In this document: piece after piece, positions 45,153 to 54,081 of the stretch
Numbering within the stretch: position 1 is the stretch's first letter
Layout: every line of letters starts with the position of its first letter
Assembly: GCF_900102335.1 (NCBI RefSeq)
Contig: NZ_FNBM01000005.1
Span: 1 to 64,000 of the forward strand
Direction: 5' to 3'
DNA: 64,000 nucleotides
Source: Phytopseudomonas seleniipraecipitans
Lineage (GTDB): Bacteria > Pseudomonadota > Gammaproteobacteria > Pseudomonadales > Pseudomonadaceae
Translations under genes and position numbers: made by a program
The notes under the pieces: model-generated
What the model was told of the DNA's origin: nothing
The model's input: the letters and a program-made list of their open reading frames with translations, nothing else
Databases searched by the model: none

Positions 45153-47111
45153 TCATGCGACCTCCACTGCAGTGGGTTGCGTAACGGGCTTCTTCTGCGG
45201 TGCTTCGGCTTCGATCAGCGCCTCGGCCACCAGCTCGGCGATGTCCTTGATCTGTGGGCGCGGCTCGACCACGCCTTCGAGCATCACCGTGCACTGTGGA
45301 CAGCCAACGGCCACCAACTCGGCGCCGGTTTCCTTGATGTCTTCCATGCGCATGTCCGGGATACGCTGCTTGCCGGGAATGTCGGTAATCGGCGCGCCGC
45401 CGCCGCCGCCGCAGCAGCGCGAGCGGAAGCCGGAACGGGCCATCTCCTTCACCTCGATACCGATGGCCTTGAGGACCGCGCGCGGTGCTTCGTATTCGCC
45501 GTTGTAGCGGCCGAGGTAGCAAGGGTCGTGATAGGTGACGCTGCCGCCCTTGTGTTGCCCGACCGTGAGCAAGTCGCGCTGCATCAGCGTGTCGATGAAG
45601 GTGCTGTGATGCACGACCTGATAATCGCCGCCCAGCGCGCCGTACTCGTTTTTCAACACGTGGAAGCTGTGTGGGTCGCAGGAAACGATGGTCGTGAACT
45701 GGTACTTGGCCAGAGTGGCGATATTGCGCTTGGCCAACTGCTGGAAGGTCGCTTCGTCGCCGAGGCGGCGGGCCACGTCGCCGCTGTCGCGTTCTTCCAG
45801 GCCGAGCACGGCGAAGTCTACGTTGGCGGCTTTGAGGATCTTCACAAAAGCGCGCAGGGTGCGTTGGTTACGCATGTCGAACGCACCGTCGCCGACCCAG
45901 AACAGCACCTCGGCCTGGCCCTTTTCGCTCATCAGCGGCAGGTTCAGGTCAGCGGCCCAGTTCAACCGGCCGCCGGGCGCGAAGCCGCCGGGGTTGTCGG
46001 TGGCGATGAGGTTTTCCAGCACTTCGGCGCCCTTGTTGGGTGTCGAGCCTTTTTCCAGAGTCAGATGACGGCGCATGTCGACGATGGCATCGACGTGCTC
46101 GATCATCATCGGGCACTCCTCCACGCAGGCGCGGCAGGTGGTGCACGACCACAGGGTGTCGGCGTCGACCAGCGCCTTGCCCTGCAGCGAGACGATTGGC
46201 TGGTGCGGGCCGCCGCCGTGTTCGCCAAGTGGCTTGCCAGGGTAAGGCGAGCCAGCGAAGTTGGCGTCAGTGCCACCGGCCAGGCCGATGACCATGTCCT
46301 GAATCAGTTTCTTCGGGTTCAGCGGTTGGCCGGCGGCGAAGGCTGGGCACATGGCTTCGCACTTGCCGCACTGCACGCAGGCGTCGAAGCCGAGCAGCTG
46401 GTTCCAGGTGAAGTCGGTGGGTTTTTCCACGCCCAGTGGTGCTTTCGGGTCGTTGAGGTCCAGTGCTTTCAGGCCGGTGGAGCGACCGCCAGCGAAGCGT
46501 TCACTGCGGCGGTGCCAGGCCAGGTGCAGGGCGCCAGCGAAGGCGTGCTTCATCGGCCCGCCCCAGGTCATGCCAAAGAACAGCTCGGACACGCCCCAGG
46601 CCACGCCAATGGCCAGAATGGCCGCGAGCACCCAGCCGCCGAAATCTGCTGGCAGCACACCGGCCACTGGCAAGGTGGCGATAAAGAAACTCGCGGAGAA
46701 CATCAGCAGGCTTTTCGGCAGGCGCATCCAGGCGCCTTTCGACAAGCGCGCCGGTGGGTTGCGCCGGCGCGCGGCGACGAACAGTGCGCCGACGAACATG
46801 CACGCGGTGGCGGCCAGCAAGGCGATACCGAGGATGCGATTGTGCAGACCAAAACCGTGCACGACGATCGCCAATACGGCGGCCAGTACGAAGCCGCCGG
46901 CCGTCGCCACGTGGGTCTTGGACATGTAGCTGTCGCGTTCGACCACATGGTGCAGATCGACTAGGTAGCGGCGCGGCATCTTCAGCAGGCCGCCGAGCCA
47001 GTCGACGTGCGAGGCGCGCCCGCGGCGCCACATGAAGAAGCGTTTCGCGGCGCCCAGTACGGCCAGGCCCAGGGCGGCGAACAGCAGGACGGGAAGGATG
47101 AGTTGCAGCAT
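45153..47111 (-). CDS. dgcB: Dimethylglycine catabolism iron-sulfur membrane protein DgcB
   Basis: A 652-residue membrane-bound heterodisulfide-reductase-like protein. About four to five membrane helices occupy residues 1-205. Two [4Fe-4S] ferredoxin motifs follow, CVQCGKCEAMCP near 245 and CTTCRACVEECP near 321. Two CCG domains end the protein, the clearest being HDPCYLGRYNG near 528 and FRSRCCGGGGG near 563. It is required with DgcA for dimethylglycine demethylation in P. aeruginosa, passing electrons between the flavoprotein and ETF or quinone. The intergenic space to dgcA is 159 bp and holds a repeat. Confidence 0.93.
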   Translation of the reverse strand: MLQLILPVLLFAALGLAVLGAAKRFFMWRRGRASHVDWLGGLLKMPRRYLVDLHHVVERDSYMSKTHVATAGGFVLAAVLAIVVHGFGLHNRILGIALLAATACMFVGALFVAARRRNPPARLSKGAWMRLPKSLLMFSASFFIATLPVAGVLPADFGGWVLAAILAIGVAWGVSELFFGMTWGGPMKHAFAGALHLAWHRRSERFAGGRSTGLKALDLNDPKAPLGVEKPTDFTWNQLLGFDACVQCGKCEAMCPAFAAGQPLNPKKLIQDMVIGLAGGTDANFAGSPYPGKPLGEHGGGPHQPIVSLQGKALVDADTLWSCTTCRACVEECPMMIEHVDAIVDMRRHLTLEKGSTPNKGAEVLENLIATDNPGGFAPGGRLNWAADLNLPLMSEKGQAEVLFWVGDGAFDMRNQRTLRAFVKILKAANVDFAVLGLEERDSGDVARRLGDEATFQQLAKRNIATLAKYQFTTIVSCDPHSFHVLKNEYGALGGDYQVVHHSTFIDTLMQRDLLTVGQHKGGSVTYHDPCYLGRYNGEYEAPRAVLKAIGIEVKEMARSGFRSRCCGGGGGAPITDIPGKQRIPDMRMEDIKETGAELVAVGCPQCTVMLEGVVEPRPQIKDIAELVAEALIEAEAPQKKPVTQPTAVEVA

Positions 47112-47129
47112 GAGCGTTGGTCTCCGTTG

Positions 47130-47262
47130 ATCGTTGCCCCGCTTGGCGCGGCAACGAATCGCCAGACGCTCCGCGTCCAGCGCGTGTGACGCAGAGCATC
47201 ACGAGTCGGGGGTACCCACGCGGACGGTTCGACGCCTCGACGTGGGTGCCATCAGTCGACCG
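47130..47262. repeat. Palindromic repeat between dgcA and dgcB
   Basis: GATCGTTGCCCCGCTTGGCG ... GACGCTCCGCGTC ... GGTTCGACGCCTCGACGTGGG matches the repeat at 49978-50096 and partly that at 25128-25245. It is a dispersed, hairpin-forming intergenic element. Confidence 0.75.
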
Positions 47263-47270
47263 GGGTCAGT

Positions 47271-49331
47271 TCAGAAATCCTTGCACAGCCGCAGTGCGTC
47301 ATAGATCGCTGCATGGGTGTTGCGCTGGGCCACGCAGTCGCCGATACGGAACAGCAGGTAGCCGTCACCGGGCTGGCTCAGGCTTGGCTGCGGCTGTATG
47401 GCGAACAGCGCGTCAACATCCATCTGGCCCTTGTTACGCGAACCTTCCTTGAGCGCGTAATAGAGGCCTTCATCCGGACGCACGCCGTTCTCGACGACCA
47501 CCTGATCGACCACCCGCTCTTCCCGGGCGCCGGTGTACTCGTTCTCGAGCACCGCGATCTTCTTGTCGCCCTCGGCGTAGACCTTCTCCAGCATCATGTC
47601 GCCGGTCATGATCACTTCTTTGGGGTACATGCTGCGGTAGTAAGTCGGGAAGCTGGTGCCGCCGATGGCGACGCCGGGCTTGATGTCGTCGGTGACGATC
47701 TCGACCTGGCAGCCTTTATCGGCGAGGAAATCGGCCACCGACATGCCGGTGAACTCGCAAATGGTGTCGTACACCAGCACATTCTTGCCCGGCGCCACCT
47801 TGCCGCTGAGGATGTCCCAGCTGCTGACTACCAGGCCTTCGTCCGCATGCCAATGCTCGACCTGTTCAAGGAACGGGTGGCCGCCGTTGGCGAGCACGAC
47901 GATATCGGCGCGCAGGTCGTTGATGGTGTCCACATCCGCCGCGGTACCGAGGCGCAGGTCGATGCCCAGGCGTGCCAGCTCCAGTTGGTACCAGCGGGTA
48001 ATGCCGGCGATCTGGTCACGCTGCGGCGCCTTGGAAGCCAGGGTGATTTGTCCGCCAAGCTGCTCCTGTTTTTCGAACAAGGTCACGTCGTGGCCGCGTT
48101 CGGCAGTCACGCGCGCGGCCTCCATGCCGGCAGGGCCGCCACCGACGATCACTACCTTGCGCTTCGGCCCGGTGGATTTCTCGATGATGTGTGGCACACC
48201 CATGTACTCGCGGGACGTCGCCGCGTTCTGGATGCACAGCACGTCCAGACCCTGGTACTGGCGGTCGATGCAGTAGTTGGCGCCCACGCACTGCTTGATC
48301 TGGTCGATCTGGCCCATCTTGATCTTGGCGATCAGGTGCGGGTCGGCGATGTGCGCGCGGGTCATGCCGACCATGTCCACGTAGCCGCCTTCGAGAATGC
48401 GCGTGGCCTGGTTCGGGTCCTTGATGTTCTGCGCGTGCAGCACCGGCACCTTGACCACTTCCTTGATGCCAGCCGCCAAGTGCAGGAACGGCTCCGGCGG
48501 GTAGCTCATGTTGGGGATCACGTTGGCCAGGGTGTTGTGGGTATCGCAACCCGAGCCCACCACGCCGATGAAATCGAGCATGCCGGTGTCGTCGTAGTAC
48601 GTGGCGATCTGCTTCATGTCGTCGTGGGACAGGCCGTCCGGGTGGAACTCGTCGCCGCACAGGCGCATGCCCACGCAGAAGTCGTCACCCACTTCGGCGC
48701 GCACCGCCTTGAGCACTTCCAGACCGAACTTCATACGGCCCTCGAAGGTGCCACCCCACTCGTCGGTACGCTTGTTGACGCGCGGCGACCAGAACTGGTC
48801 GATCATGTGCTGGTGCACCGCCGACAGTTCCACGCCATCCAGGCCGCCTTCCTTGGCGCGGCGTGCGGCCTGGGCGTAGTTGCCGATCACCCGCCAGATT
48901 TCCTCCGGCTCGATGGTCTTGCAGGTGGCGCGGTGCACCGGCTCACGGATACCCGACGGCGACATCAGGGTCGGCCAGTGGAAGCCGTCCCAGCGCGAGC
49001 GGCGGCCCATGTGGGTAATCTGGATCATGATCTTGGCACCATGCTTGTGCATGGCGTCCGCCAGATTCTGGAAGTGCGGGATGATGCGGTCGGTGGACAG
49101 GTTCACCGAACTCCACCACTGCTGTGGGCTGTCGATGGCCACCACCGAGGAACCGCCGCAGATGGCCAGGCCGATGCCGCCCTTGGCTTTCTCTTCGTAG
49201 TACTTCACGTAGCGCTCGGTGGTCATGCCGCCATCGGTGGCATACACCTCGGCGTGTGCGGTGGAGAGCACACGGTTACGGATAGTCAGTTTGCCGATCT
49301 GGATCGGCTGGAACATTGCTTCGAAGGCCAT
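47271..49331 (-). CDS. dgcA: Dimethylglycine demethylase flavoprotein DgcA
   Basis: A 686-residue protein of the trimethylamine-dehydrogenase/2,4-dienoyl-CoA-reductase family. The N-terminal FMN barrel runs to about 340 and the C-terminal part holds two dinucleotide folds (VVIVGGGPAGMEAARV near 390). The Fe-S site between them normally has four Cys. Here Cys348, Cys354 and Cys366 are present, but the second position is Ala351 (CVGANYC). DgcA with DgcB removes a methyl group from dimethylglycine to give sarcosine. It follows the DUF5943 gene by 90 bp. Confidence 0.93.
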   Translation of the reverse strand: MAFEAMFQPIQIGKLTIRNRVLSTAHAEVYATDGGMTTERYVKYYEEKAKGGIGLAICGGSSVVAIDSPQQWWSSVNLSTDRIIPHFQNLADAMHKHGAKIMIQITHMGRRSRWDGFHWPTLMSPSGIREPVHRATCKTIEPEEIWRVIGNYAQAARRAKEGGLDGVELSAVHQHMIDQFWSPRVNKRTDEWGGTFEGRMKFGLEVLKAVRAEVGDDFCVGMRLCGDEFHPDGLSHDDMKQIATYYDDTGMLDFIGVVGSGCDTHNTLANVIPNMSYPPEPFLHLAAGIKEVVKVPVLHAQNIKDPNQATRILEGGYVDMVGMTRAHIADPHLIAKIKMGQIDQIKQCVGANYCIDRQYQGLDVLCIQNAATSREYMGVPHIIEKSTGPKRKVVIVGGGPAGMEAARVTAERGHDVTLFEKQEQLGGQITLASKAPQRDQIAGITRWYQLELARLGIDLRLGTAADVDTINDLRADIVVLANGGHPFLEQVEHWHADEGLVVSSWDILSGKVAPGKNVLVYDTICEFTGMSVADFLADKGCQVEIVTDDIKPGVAIGGTSFPTYYRSMYPKEVIMTGDMMLEKVYAEGDKKIAVLENEYTGAREERVVDQVVVENGVRPDEGLYYALKEGSRNKGQMDVDALFAIQPQPSLSQPGDGYLLFRIGDCVAQRNTHAAIYDALRLCKDF

Positions 49332-49421
49332 GACCTTCTCCTCGATTCGGCGGCTACACGCTACGTTCTGCGTTCACGGTGGAGGGCGGGTGCCTTTATT
49401 GGCGGCACCTGATCCTTTTGT

Positions 49422-49952
49422 TCAAAGCGGGCGAGTCACGAACAGGCCGTCATCATGGCCTTCTTCGGAGCCGCCATATTCCTGCACGGTAACGGTACGG
49501 ATCGAGCTGCCCTGGGCGGCCAGGATCTGGTCGATGGCGCCGGAGAACCAGCCAGTGAACATGTAGTCCACCTTGCGGCCGACCTTGCCGTACACGTACA
49601 CGAAGGCTGAGTGCTTGAGCTTTACCTCGGCATAGCCGGTTTGCAGATCGAGCTTCTGCGTTTCGAACAGACCCCAGCCGCGCTGCGACAGGCGTTTCAT
49701 GTAGTGCTCGAACACCGCTGCGCCAGAAAGGCCATGGCACTCGGCTTCTTTCTCGCACCAGTGCCAGGCGGATTTGTAGCCGGCCTTGTAGAGGATTTCG
49801 GCGTACTTGTCGGCGCCGAGCACCTCCTCGATGCCCATGTGGTTGTTGACGAAGAAATGCCGCGGCACATACAGCATCGGCAAGGCGTCGGTGGTCCAGA
49901 CGCCAGTTTCGTCGTCGACCTGGATGGGCATTTCGGGGGCGTGGGTGGCCAT
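49422..49952 (-). CDS. DUF5943 protein of the dgc operon (4-vinyl-reductase-like)
   Basis: A 176-residue soluble protein corresponding to the hypothetical gene that precedes dgcA in P. aeruginosa. Features include FFVNNHMGIEEVLGADKYAEILYKAG and the Cys-containing SAWHWCEKEAECHGLSGAA, suggesting a small-molecule- or metal-binding 4-vinyl-reductase (V4R)-like fold. Function is unknown. Its constant position between the dipeptidase and dgcA genes points to a role in dimethylglycine use. Confidence 0.82.
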   Translation of the reverse strand: MATHAPEMPIQVDDETGVWTTDALPMLYVPRHFFVNNHMGIEEVLGADKYAEILYKAGYKSAWHWCEKEAECHGLSGAAVFEHYMKRLSQRGWGLFETQKLDLQTGYAEVKLKHSAFVYVYGKVGRKVDYMFTGWFSGAIDQILAAQGSSIRTVTVQEYGGSEEGHDDGLFVTRPL

Positions 49953-49977
49953 GTGGATAACTCCGGAATGAGGTTAT

Positions 49978-50096
49978 TGATCGTTCCCACGCTCAGCGTG
50001 GTAACGCTCCAGCGGACGCTCTGCGTCCGCTTCTGTGACGCAGAGCGTCACAGGCTGTATTCCACGCGAACGGTTCGACGCCTAGACGTGGGAGCG
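49978..50096. repeat. Palindromic repeat between dipeptidase and DUF5943 genes
   Basis: GATCGTTCCCACGCTCAGCG ... GTGACGCAGAGCGTCAC ... GACGTGGGAGCGATAAT has several inverted arms and is a better-preserved copy of the repeat at 47130. Confidence 0.8.
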
Positions 50097-50125
50097 ATAA
50101 TTTTCGATTTGCCGCCGTGATGGGC

Positions 50126-51103
50126 TTATTCGCCCCAGACGTCGGCCAGCACCCTCACCCAGTTTTCGCCCATGACCTTGCGCACGGTGCGCTCGCTCAT
50201 GCCGCGTTTGAGCAGGGTTTCGGTGAGGTTGGGGAACTCGCCCACCGTGCGAATGCCCAGTGGGTTGACGATCTTGCCGAAGTTGGTCAGGCGGCGGGCG
50301 TAGCCCTTGTCGTGGGTCAGGTACTCGAAGAATTCCTGGCCATGCCCCTGGGTGAAGTCGGTGCCGATGCCGATGGCGTCTTCGCCGACGATGTTCATCA
50401 CGTATTCGATGGCTTCGGCGTAGTCGTCGATGGTCGAGTCGATGCCCTTGGCCAGGAAGGGCGCGAACATGGTCACGCCGACGAAGCCGCCGTGGTCGGC
50501 GATGAACTTCAGCTCGGCGTCGGATTTGTTGCGCGGGTGCTCTTTAAGACCGGACGGCAGGCAGTGGGAGTAGGTGACGGGCTTCTTCGATTCGAGGATG
50601 ACTTCCTCGCTGGTCTTGCTGCCGACGTGGGACAAGTCACACATCACGCCTACCCGGTTCATTTCGGCGACGATTTCGCGGCCGAAGCCGGACAACCCGC
50701 CGTCGCGCTCATAGCAGCCGGTACCGACCAGGTTCTGGGTGTTGTAGCACATCTGCACGATGCCCACGCCGAGCTGCTTGAAGATCTCCACGTAGCCGAT
50801 CTGGTCCTCGAACGCATGGGCATTCTGGAAGCCGAACAGGATGCCGGTCTTGCCCAGCTCCTTGGCGCGGCGGATGTCCGCGGTGGTGCGCACCTGCATC
50901 ACCAGGTCGCTGTTCTCGCGGATCAGCTTCTGGCTCGATGCGATGGCGTCGATGGTTTCCTGAAAGTCTTCCCAGACCGACACCGTGCAGTTGGCCATCG
51001 TCAGGCCGCCCTTGCGCATGTCTTCGAACAGTTCGCGGTTCCATTTGGCGATGATCAGGCCATCGATGACGATGCTGTCGGCGTGCAATTCGGCTGGGCT
51101 CAT
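50126..51103 (-). CDS. Membrane-dipeptidase-family (peptidase M19) protein
   Basis: A 325-residue M19 (renal dipeptidase family) protein. The metal-binding start DSIVIDGLI has only part of the canonical DGHxD, with IDGLIIAKWN in place. YSHCLPSGLKEHPRNKSD near 195 and GVMCDLSHVGSKTSEEV near 155 are well kept. GTDFTQGHGQEFFEYL lies near 255. It is the first gene of the dimethylglycine operon, as in P. aeruginosa. The loss of the first HxD pair suggests altered metal content or a non-peptide substrate. Confidence 0.88.
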   Translation of the reverse strand: MSPAELHADSIVIDGLIIAKWNRELFEDMRKGGLTMANCTVSVWEDFQETIDAIASSQKLIRENSDLVMQVRTTADIRRAKELGKTGILFGFQNAHAFEDQIGYVEIFKQLGVGIVQMCYNTQNLVGTGCYERDGGLSGFGREIVAEMNRVGVMCDLSHVGSKTSEEVILESKKPVTYSHCLPSGLKEHPRNKSDAELKFIADHGGFVGVTMFAPFLAKGIDSTIDDYAEAIEYVMNIVGEDAIGIGTDFTQGHGQEFFEYLTHDKGYARRLTNFGKIVNPLGIRTVGEFPNLTETLLKRGMSERTVRKVMGENWVRVLADVWGE

Positions 51104-51435
51104 CAGGCGGCTCCCCTTGATTGATGCACCAGATTCGTTGCTGGCGCTTTGTGGGGAGCATATGCCTCGACGCCCGAGCGACCGGGTGCAAAAACGACGG
51201 GGGGATTGCCGAAAGCGTCAAGGAGAGGTCGTGATTGGGTAAGCCGCGTCAAGGCGGCTTGCTCCAGCACCGGCGACCATGAGCAGGGTCGCTACAGGCA
51301 AAGCAGGCGTGGGATGAAGCAAGGCACTTTGCCCCTGCCACACTCACGCCGTGATGGAGGGGCGGGACACTCAGGGGCGTCAGCTAACGGCCTCGATAGT
51401 AATCTGCGAGAGACGGTGATCGGCTCTGCGGCGTC
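51104..51435. other. Gene-free upstream region of the dgc operon
   Basis: The 332-bp gap carries no supported gene. It should hold the GbdR-dependent promoter of the dgc operon near its left end. A specific GbdR site cannot be called by eye. Confidence 0.45.
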
Positions 51436-52149
51436 TCAACCTTCCTTGGCGCTGACAATTCCGGCGACCAGGCCGGGCTTGCAGTTGATGAAGGCCGAGG
51501 ATTTCAGCCAACGCTGGTCGGGGTAGTACGAAAACATGAATTGGCCACCCTTGAGGCTGTCTACCACCATACGCGCTACTTCCGGGCGGACCGCAGGGCA
51601 GCCCTGGCTGCGGCCGATGCGGCCCTGGGTCTTGATCCAGGCCGGGTTCACGTAATCGGCAGGGTGAATGACGATCGCACGCTGGCGGGCCAGGTCATTG
51701 AAGCCGGGCTCCAGGCCGTCCATGCGCAGCGAGTAGCCGTGTTTGCCGGTGTAACTTTCCTGGGTGCGGAACAGACCGATGCTGGACTGATGGCTGCCTT
51801 CGGTATTGGAGAAACGGGTGGCGAAGTTGTCCCCGGACTGCTGGCCATGCGCGACCAGATCGTGCAGCAGCAGGCGCTTGCTGGTCAGGTCGAAGATCCA
51901 CAGGCGGCGCTCGCTGGAGGGCTTGGAAAAGTCGATGACCGCCAACCGCTGTGCCGGCACGGCGCCGTTATTGATGGCGCAACGCATGGCGTCGATGGCA
52001 TGGTTGAGTACCTTGCGCTTCAGCGCAGGGGCCTGGTCTGCCAGGCTTTCCAGCAACGGATCGGGCGCCAGGGTGGCGGCCATCAGGGACGGTGCGGGCA
52101 ATGCCAGGCAAAGAAAGGCTAAGCAAATTCGCTGAATCGTGGTCATCAT
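51436..52149 (-). CDS. Murein L,D-transpeptidase catalytic domain (YkuD_2) family exported protein
   Basis: A protein of about 237 residues with a signal peptide (TIQRICLAFLCLALPAPSLMA). The catalytic Cys184 is in GRIGRSQGCPAVRPE, with a partner His in IVIHPADYVNP about 25 residues earlier. This is the YkuD_2 arrangement rather than the classic HxxxG...SxGCxR. It may cross-link or trim peptidoglycan, or attach proteins. The ATG that starts the signal peptide is chosen, though ATGs up to 41 codons upstream are in frame. It is divergent from another L,D-transpeptidase 151 bp away. Confidence 0.85.
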   Translation of the reverse strand: MMTTIQRICLAFLCLALPAPSLMAATLAPDPLLESLADQAPALKRKVLNHAIDAMRCAINNGAVPAQRLAVIDFSKPSSERRLWIFDLTSKRLLLHDLVAHGQQSGDNFATRFSNTEGSHQSSIGLFRTQESYTGKHGYSLRMDGLEPGFNDLARQRAIVIHPADYVNPAWIKTQGRIGRSQGCPAVRPEVARMVVDSLKGGQFMFSYYPDQRWLKSSAFINCKPGLVAGIVSAKEG

Positions 52150-52300
52150 CTCAAGTCTCTGCGTGTCGGTCATCGACAGGTCGAGCCCTTGCCAGGCAAT
52201 TGCGGGCGCAACAAAGCCGGCGATTCTAACAGTCGAAGTCTTCTGACCCGCCGGTGTCCGACGGGCTGTCATTCACCCTGTCGTAATCTGGAGCGGCGCC

Positions 52301-53914
52301 TTGTTTTCTCCCACCACATCCTTTGCCTGGGCGCTGGCCCTCACCGCTCCTCTGGCATTGGCCGACGCAACGCCGCCCAGCCCGCTCGAACAACAGCTCG
52401 CCGAACCCAGCCTGACCTGCGTGTCGCCCGCCCTGACGCTCACCGCCAAGGATCGTGAATGGCTGGAGCCGTTCTACCTGCTTCGCGGTGCTCAGCCGGT
52501 GTGGAGCGCTGCGAACCTGCCGGCGCTGTTCACGCAGCTGGAGAACCTGGTGGACGATGGCCTGGAGCCGCGGGCCTATCACCTGGAGCCGTTGCGCGAG
52601 CTGGCGGCGGTCGACGACCCATCGCCGCGGCTGTCCGCCTGCGTTGAGGTACTTGCCACCACCGCCTATTTGCAAGCCCTGCGCGACCTGGCTTATGGGC
52701 GCCTGGAGCAGGCAACGGTAGAGCCGCTTTGGGAGCCGGAGAGCATGGCCGTGGAGCAGAGCCAGGCGCCGCTGCTGGCGCTCGCCCAGGCGGGGCTGAA
52801 CGATCCCGCACAAGCATTCGAGCAGGCTCGCCCGGATTTCGGGCCTTATCGAGACCTGCGCCAACGCTACGCCGAGCTGCGTCGTCAGGTGTTGCCGCAA
52901 TGGCTGGCCATCCCTGGCGGCTCATCGCTGAAGCCCGGCGCGGTGGATGGCCGTGTGCCGCTGCTCGAACAGCGCCTGCAGCTGCATGGTGATCTGTCCC
53001 AGGGCGCACCAGCGTTGGTCGCCGAGGAAACCTCGGTGTATTCCACGGCGTTGGTGGAGGCGGTCAAGGCCTTCCAGCGCAACCACCTGCTCAAGCCCGA
53101 TGGGGTGGTCGGCCCCGCCACGCTCGCCGAGTTGAACCGCTCGGCCAGCGAACGCATGGATCAGATCCGCATCAATCTGGAGCGCCTGCGTTGGCTGTCC
53201 CACGAGATCGAGCCGACCAGCGTGCTGATCGACGTGGCAGGCGCCGAAGTGATGTTCCTGCGCGACCACGCCATCGCCTGGCAGGCGCGCACCCAGGTCG
53301 GCCGGCCGGCGCGGCCGACGCCGCTGCTGCGCTCGCGCATCACTCACCTGACCCTGAACCCGACCTGGACGATTCCACCGACCATCCTGCGCGAGGACAA
53401 ACTGCCGGAGCTGCGCCGCGATGCCGCCGGTTACCTGGCAGCCAATCGCATGCGGGTGATCGACTATGACGGCAATGAAGTCGACCCGCGCAGCGTTGAC
53501 TGGGAGCGCCCAGGCCGCGTGATGATTCGCCAGGAGGCCGGTACTCACAGTCCGCTGGGCAAGGTGGCGATCCGCTTCCCCAACCCCTTCTCGGTGTACC
53601 TGCACGACACACCAAGCCAGCGCCTGTTCGACAACCTGCCGCGGCTGTTCAGCTCAGGCTGCGTGCGCATCGAGCGGGTGACCGAGCTGGTCGACCAACT
53701 GCTGGCCGAAGCCACGCCAGGCGAGCGCGCCCGGATCGCCCGGCAGTGGGACAGTGGCCGCACCTTGCGCGCCGATCTACCGCGCCCGGTGCCGATCCTG
53801 ATGGCCTACTGGACGGCGCAGGTCGGTGCTGACGGGCAAGTGCAGTTCCGCCCGGATATCTATGGCCACGATGCTCGCCTGCTCAAGGCGCTGGATGCGT
53901 CCAACCGGATCTAG
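52301..53914 (+). CDS. L,D-transpeptidase of the YcbB/LdtD type
   Basis: A 537-residue exported enzyme forming 3-3 cross-links in peptidoglycan. A signal peptide ends near Ala22 (LTAPLALADAT). A peptidoglycan-binding domain lies near 230-280 (TALVEAVKAFQRNHLLKPDGVVG), and the YkuD catalytic domain follows at 300-480. The active site is HDTPSQRLF followed by SSGCVRIE with Cys454. The start is a TTG with GGAG eight bases upstream, because no ATG or GTG fits the signal peptide. Length is a little under E. coli LdtD (615). Confidence 0.9.
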   Translation: MFSPTTSFAWALALTAPLALADATPPSPLEQQLAEPSLTCVSPALTLTAKDREWLEPFYLLRGAQPVWSAANLPALFTQLENLVDDGLEPRAYHLEPLRELAAVDDPSPRLSACVEVLATTAYLQALRDLAYGRLEQATVEPLWEPESMAVEQSQAPLLALAQAGLNDPAQAFEQARPDFGPYRDLRQRYAELRRQVLPQWLAIPGGSSLKPGAVDGRVPLLEQRLQLHGDLSQGAPALVAEETSVYSTALVEAVKAFQRNHLLKPDGVVGPATLAELNRSASERMDQIRINLERLRWLSHEIEPTSVLIDVAGAEVMFLRDHAIAWQARTQVGRPARPTPLLRSRITHLTLNPTWTIPPTILREDKLPELRRDAAGYLAANRMRVIDYDGNEVDPRSVDWERPGRVMIRQEAGTHSPLGKVAIRFPNPFSVYLHDTPSQRLFDNLPRLFSSGCVRIERVTELVDQLLAEATPGERARIARQWDSGRTLRADLPRPVPILMAYWTAQVGADGQVQFRPDIYGHDARLLKALDASNRI

Positions 53915-53992
53915 GATGAGTCGCAGCTCGTCGGATGTGTCGAGGAGTGGAGCGATACCCGGTACTCGGATTTGATGATGCTCGCGCTCTAG

Positions 53993-54068
53993 GTAGGGTG
54001 GACAACGCTCTTTTTGTCCACCATCAAGGCTTCGGAGCGGTGGACGGTTAAAGCGTCGTCCACCCTAC
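53993..54068. repeat. GTAGGGTGGA-type inverted repeat
   Basis: The element begins GTAGGGTGGACAACGC and ends GCGTCGTCCACCCTAC, with a TTGTCCACC internal arm. It belongs to the same family as copies at 25264, 34535 and 63238. It lies between convergent genes. Confidence 0.8.
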
Positions 54069-54081
54069 GAAGGCGGCCGAC

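Noticed and set aside
44187..46964. A 925-codon open frame on the plus strand opposite etfA and dgcB.
   Set aside because: It is antisense to two well-supported proteins with intact motifs. Its translation is low in hydrophobic pattern and rich in His/Gln/Arg, as expected from the complementary frame of GC-rich genes.
47313..49412. A 699-codon open frame on the plus strand opposite dgcA.
   Set aside because: It is the mirror frame of DgcA. It has no ribosome-binding site and no family motif.
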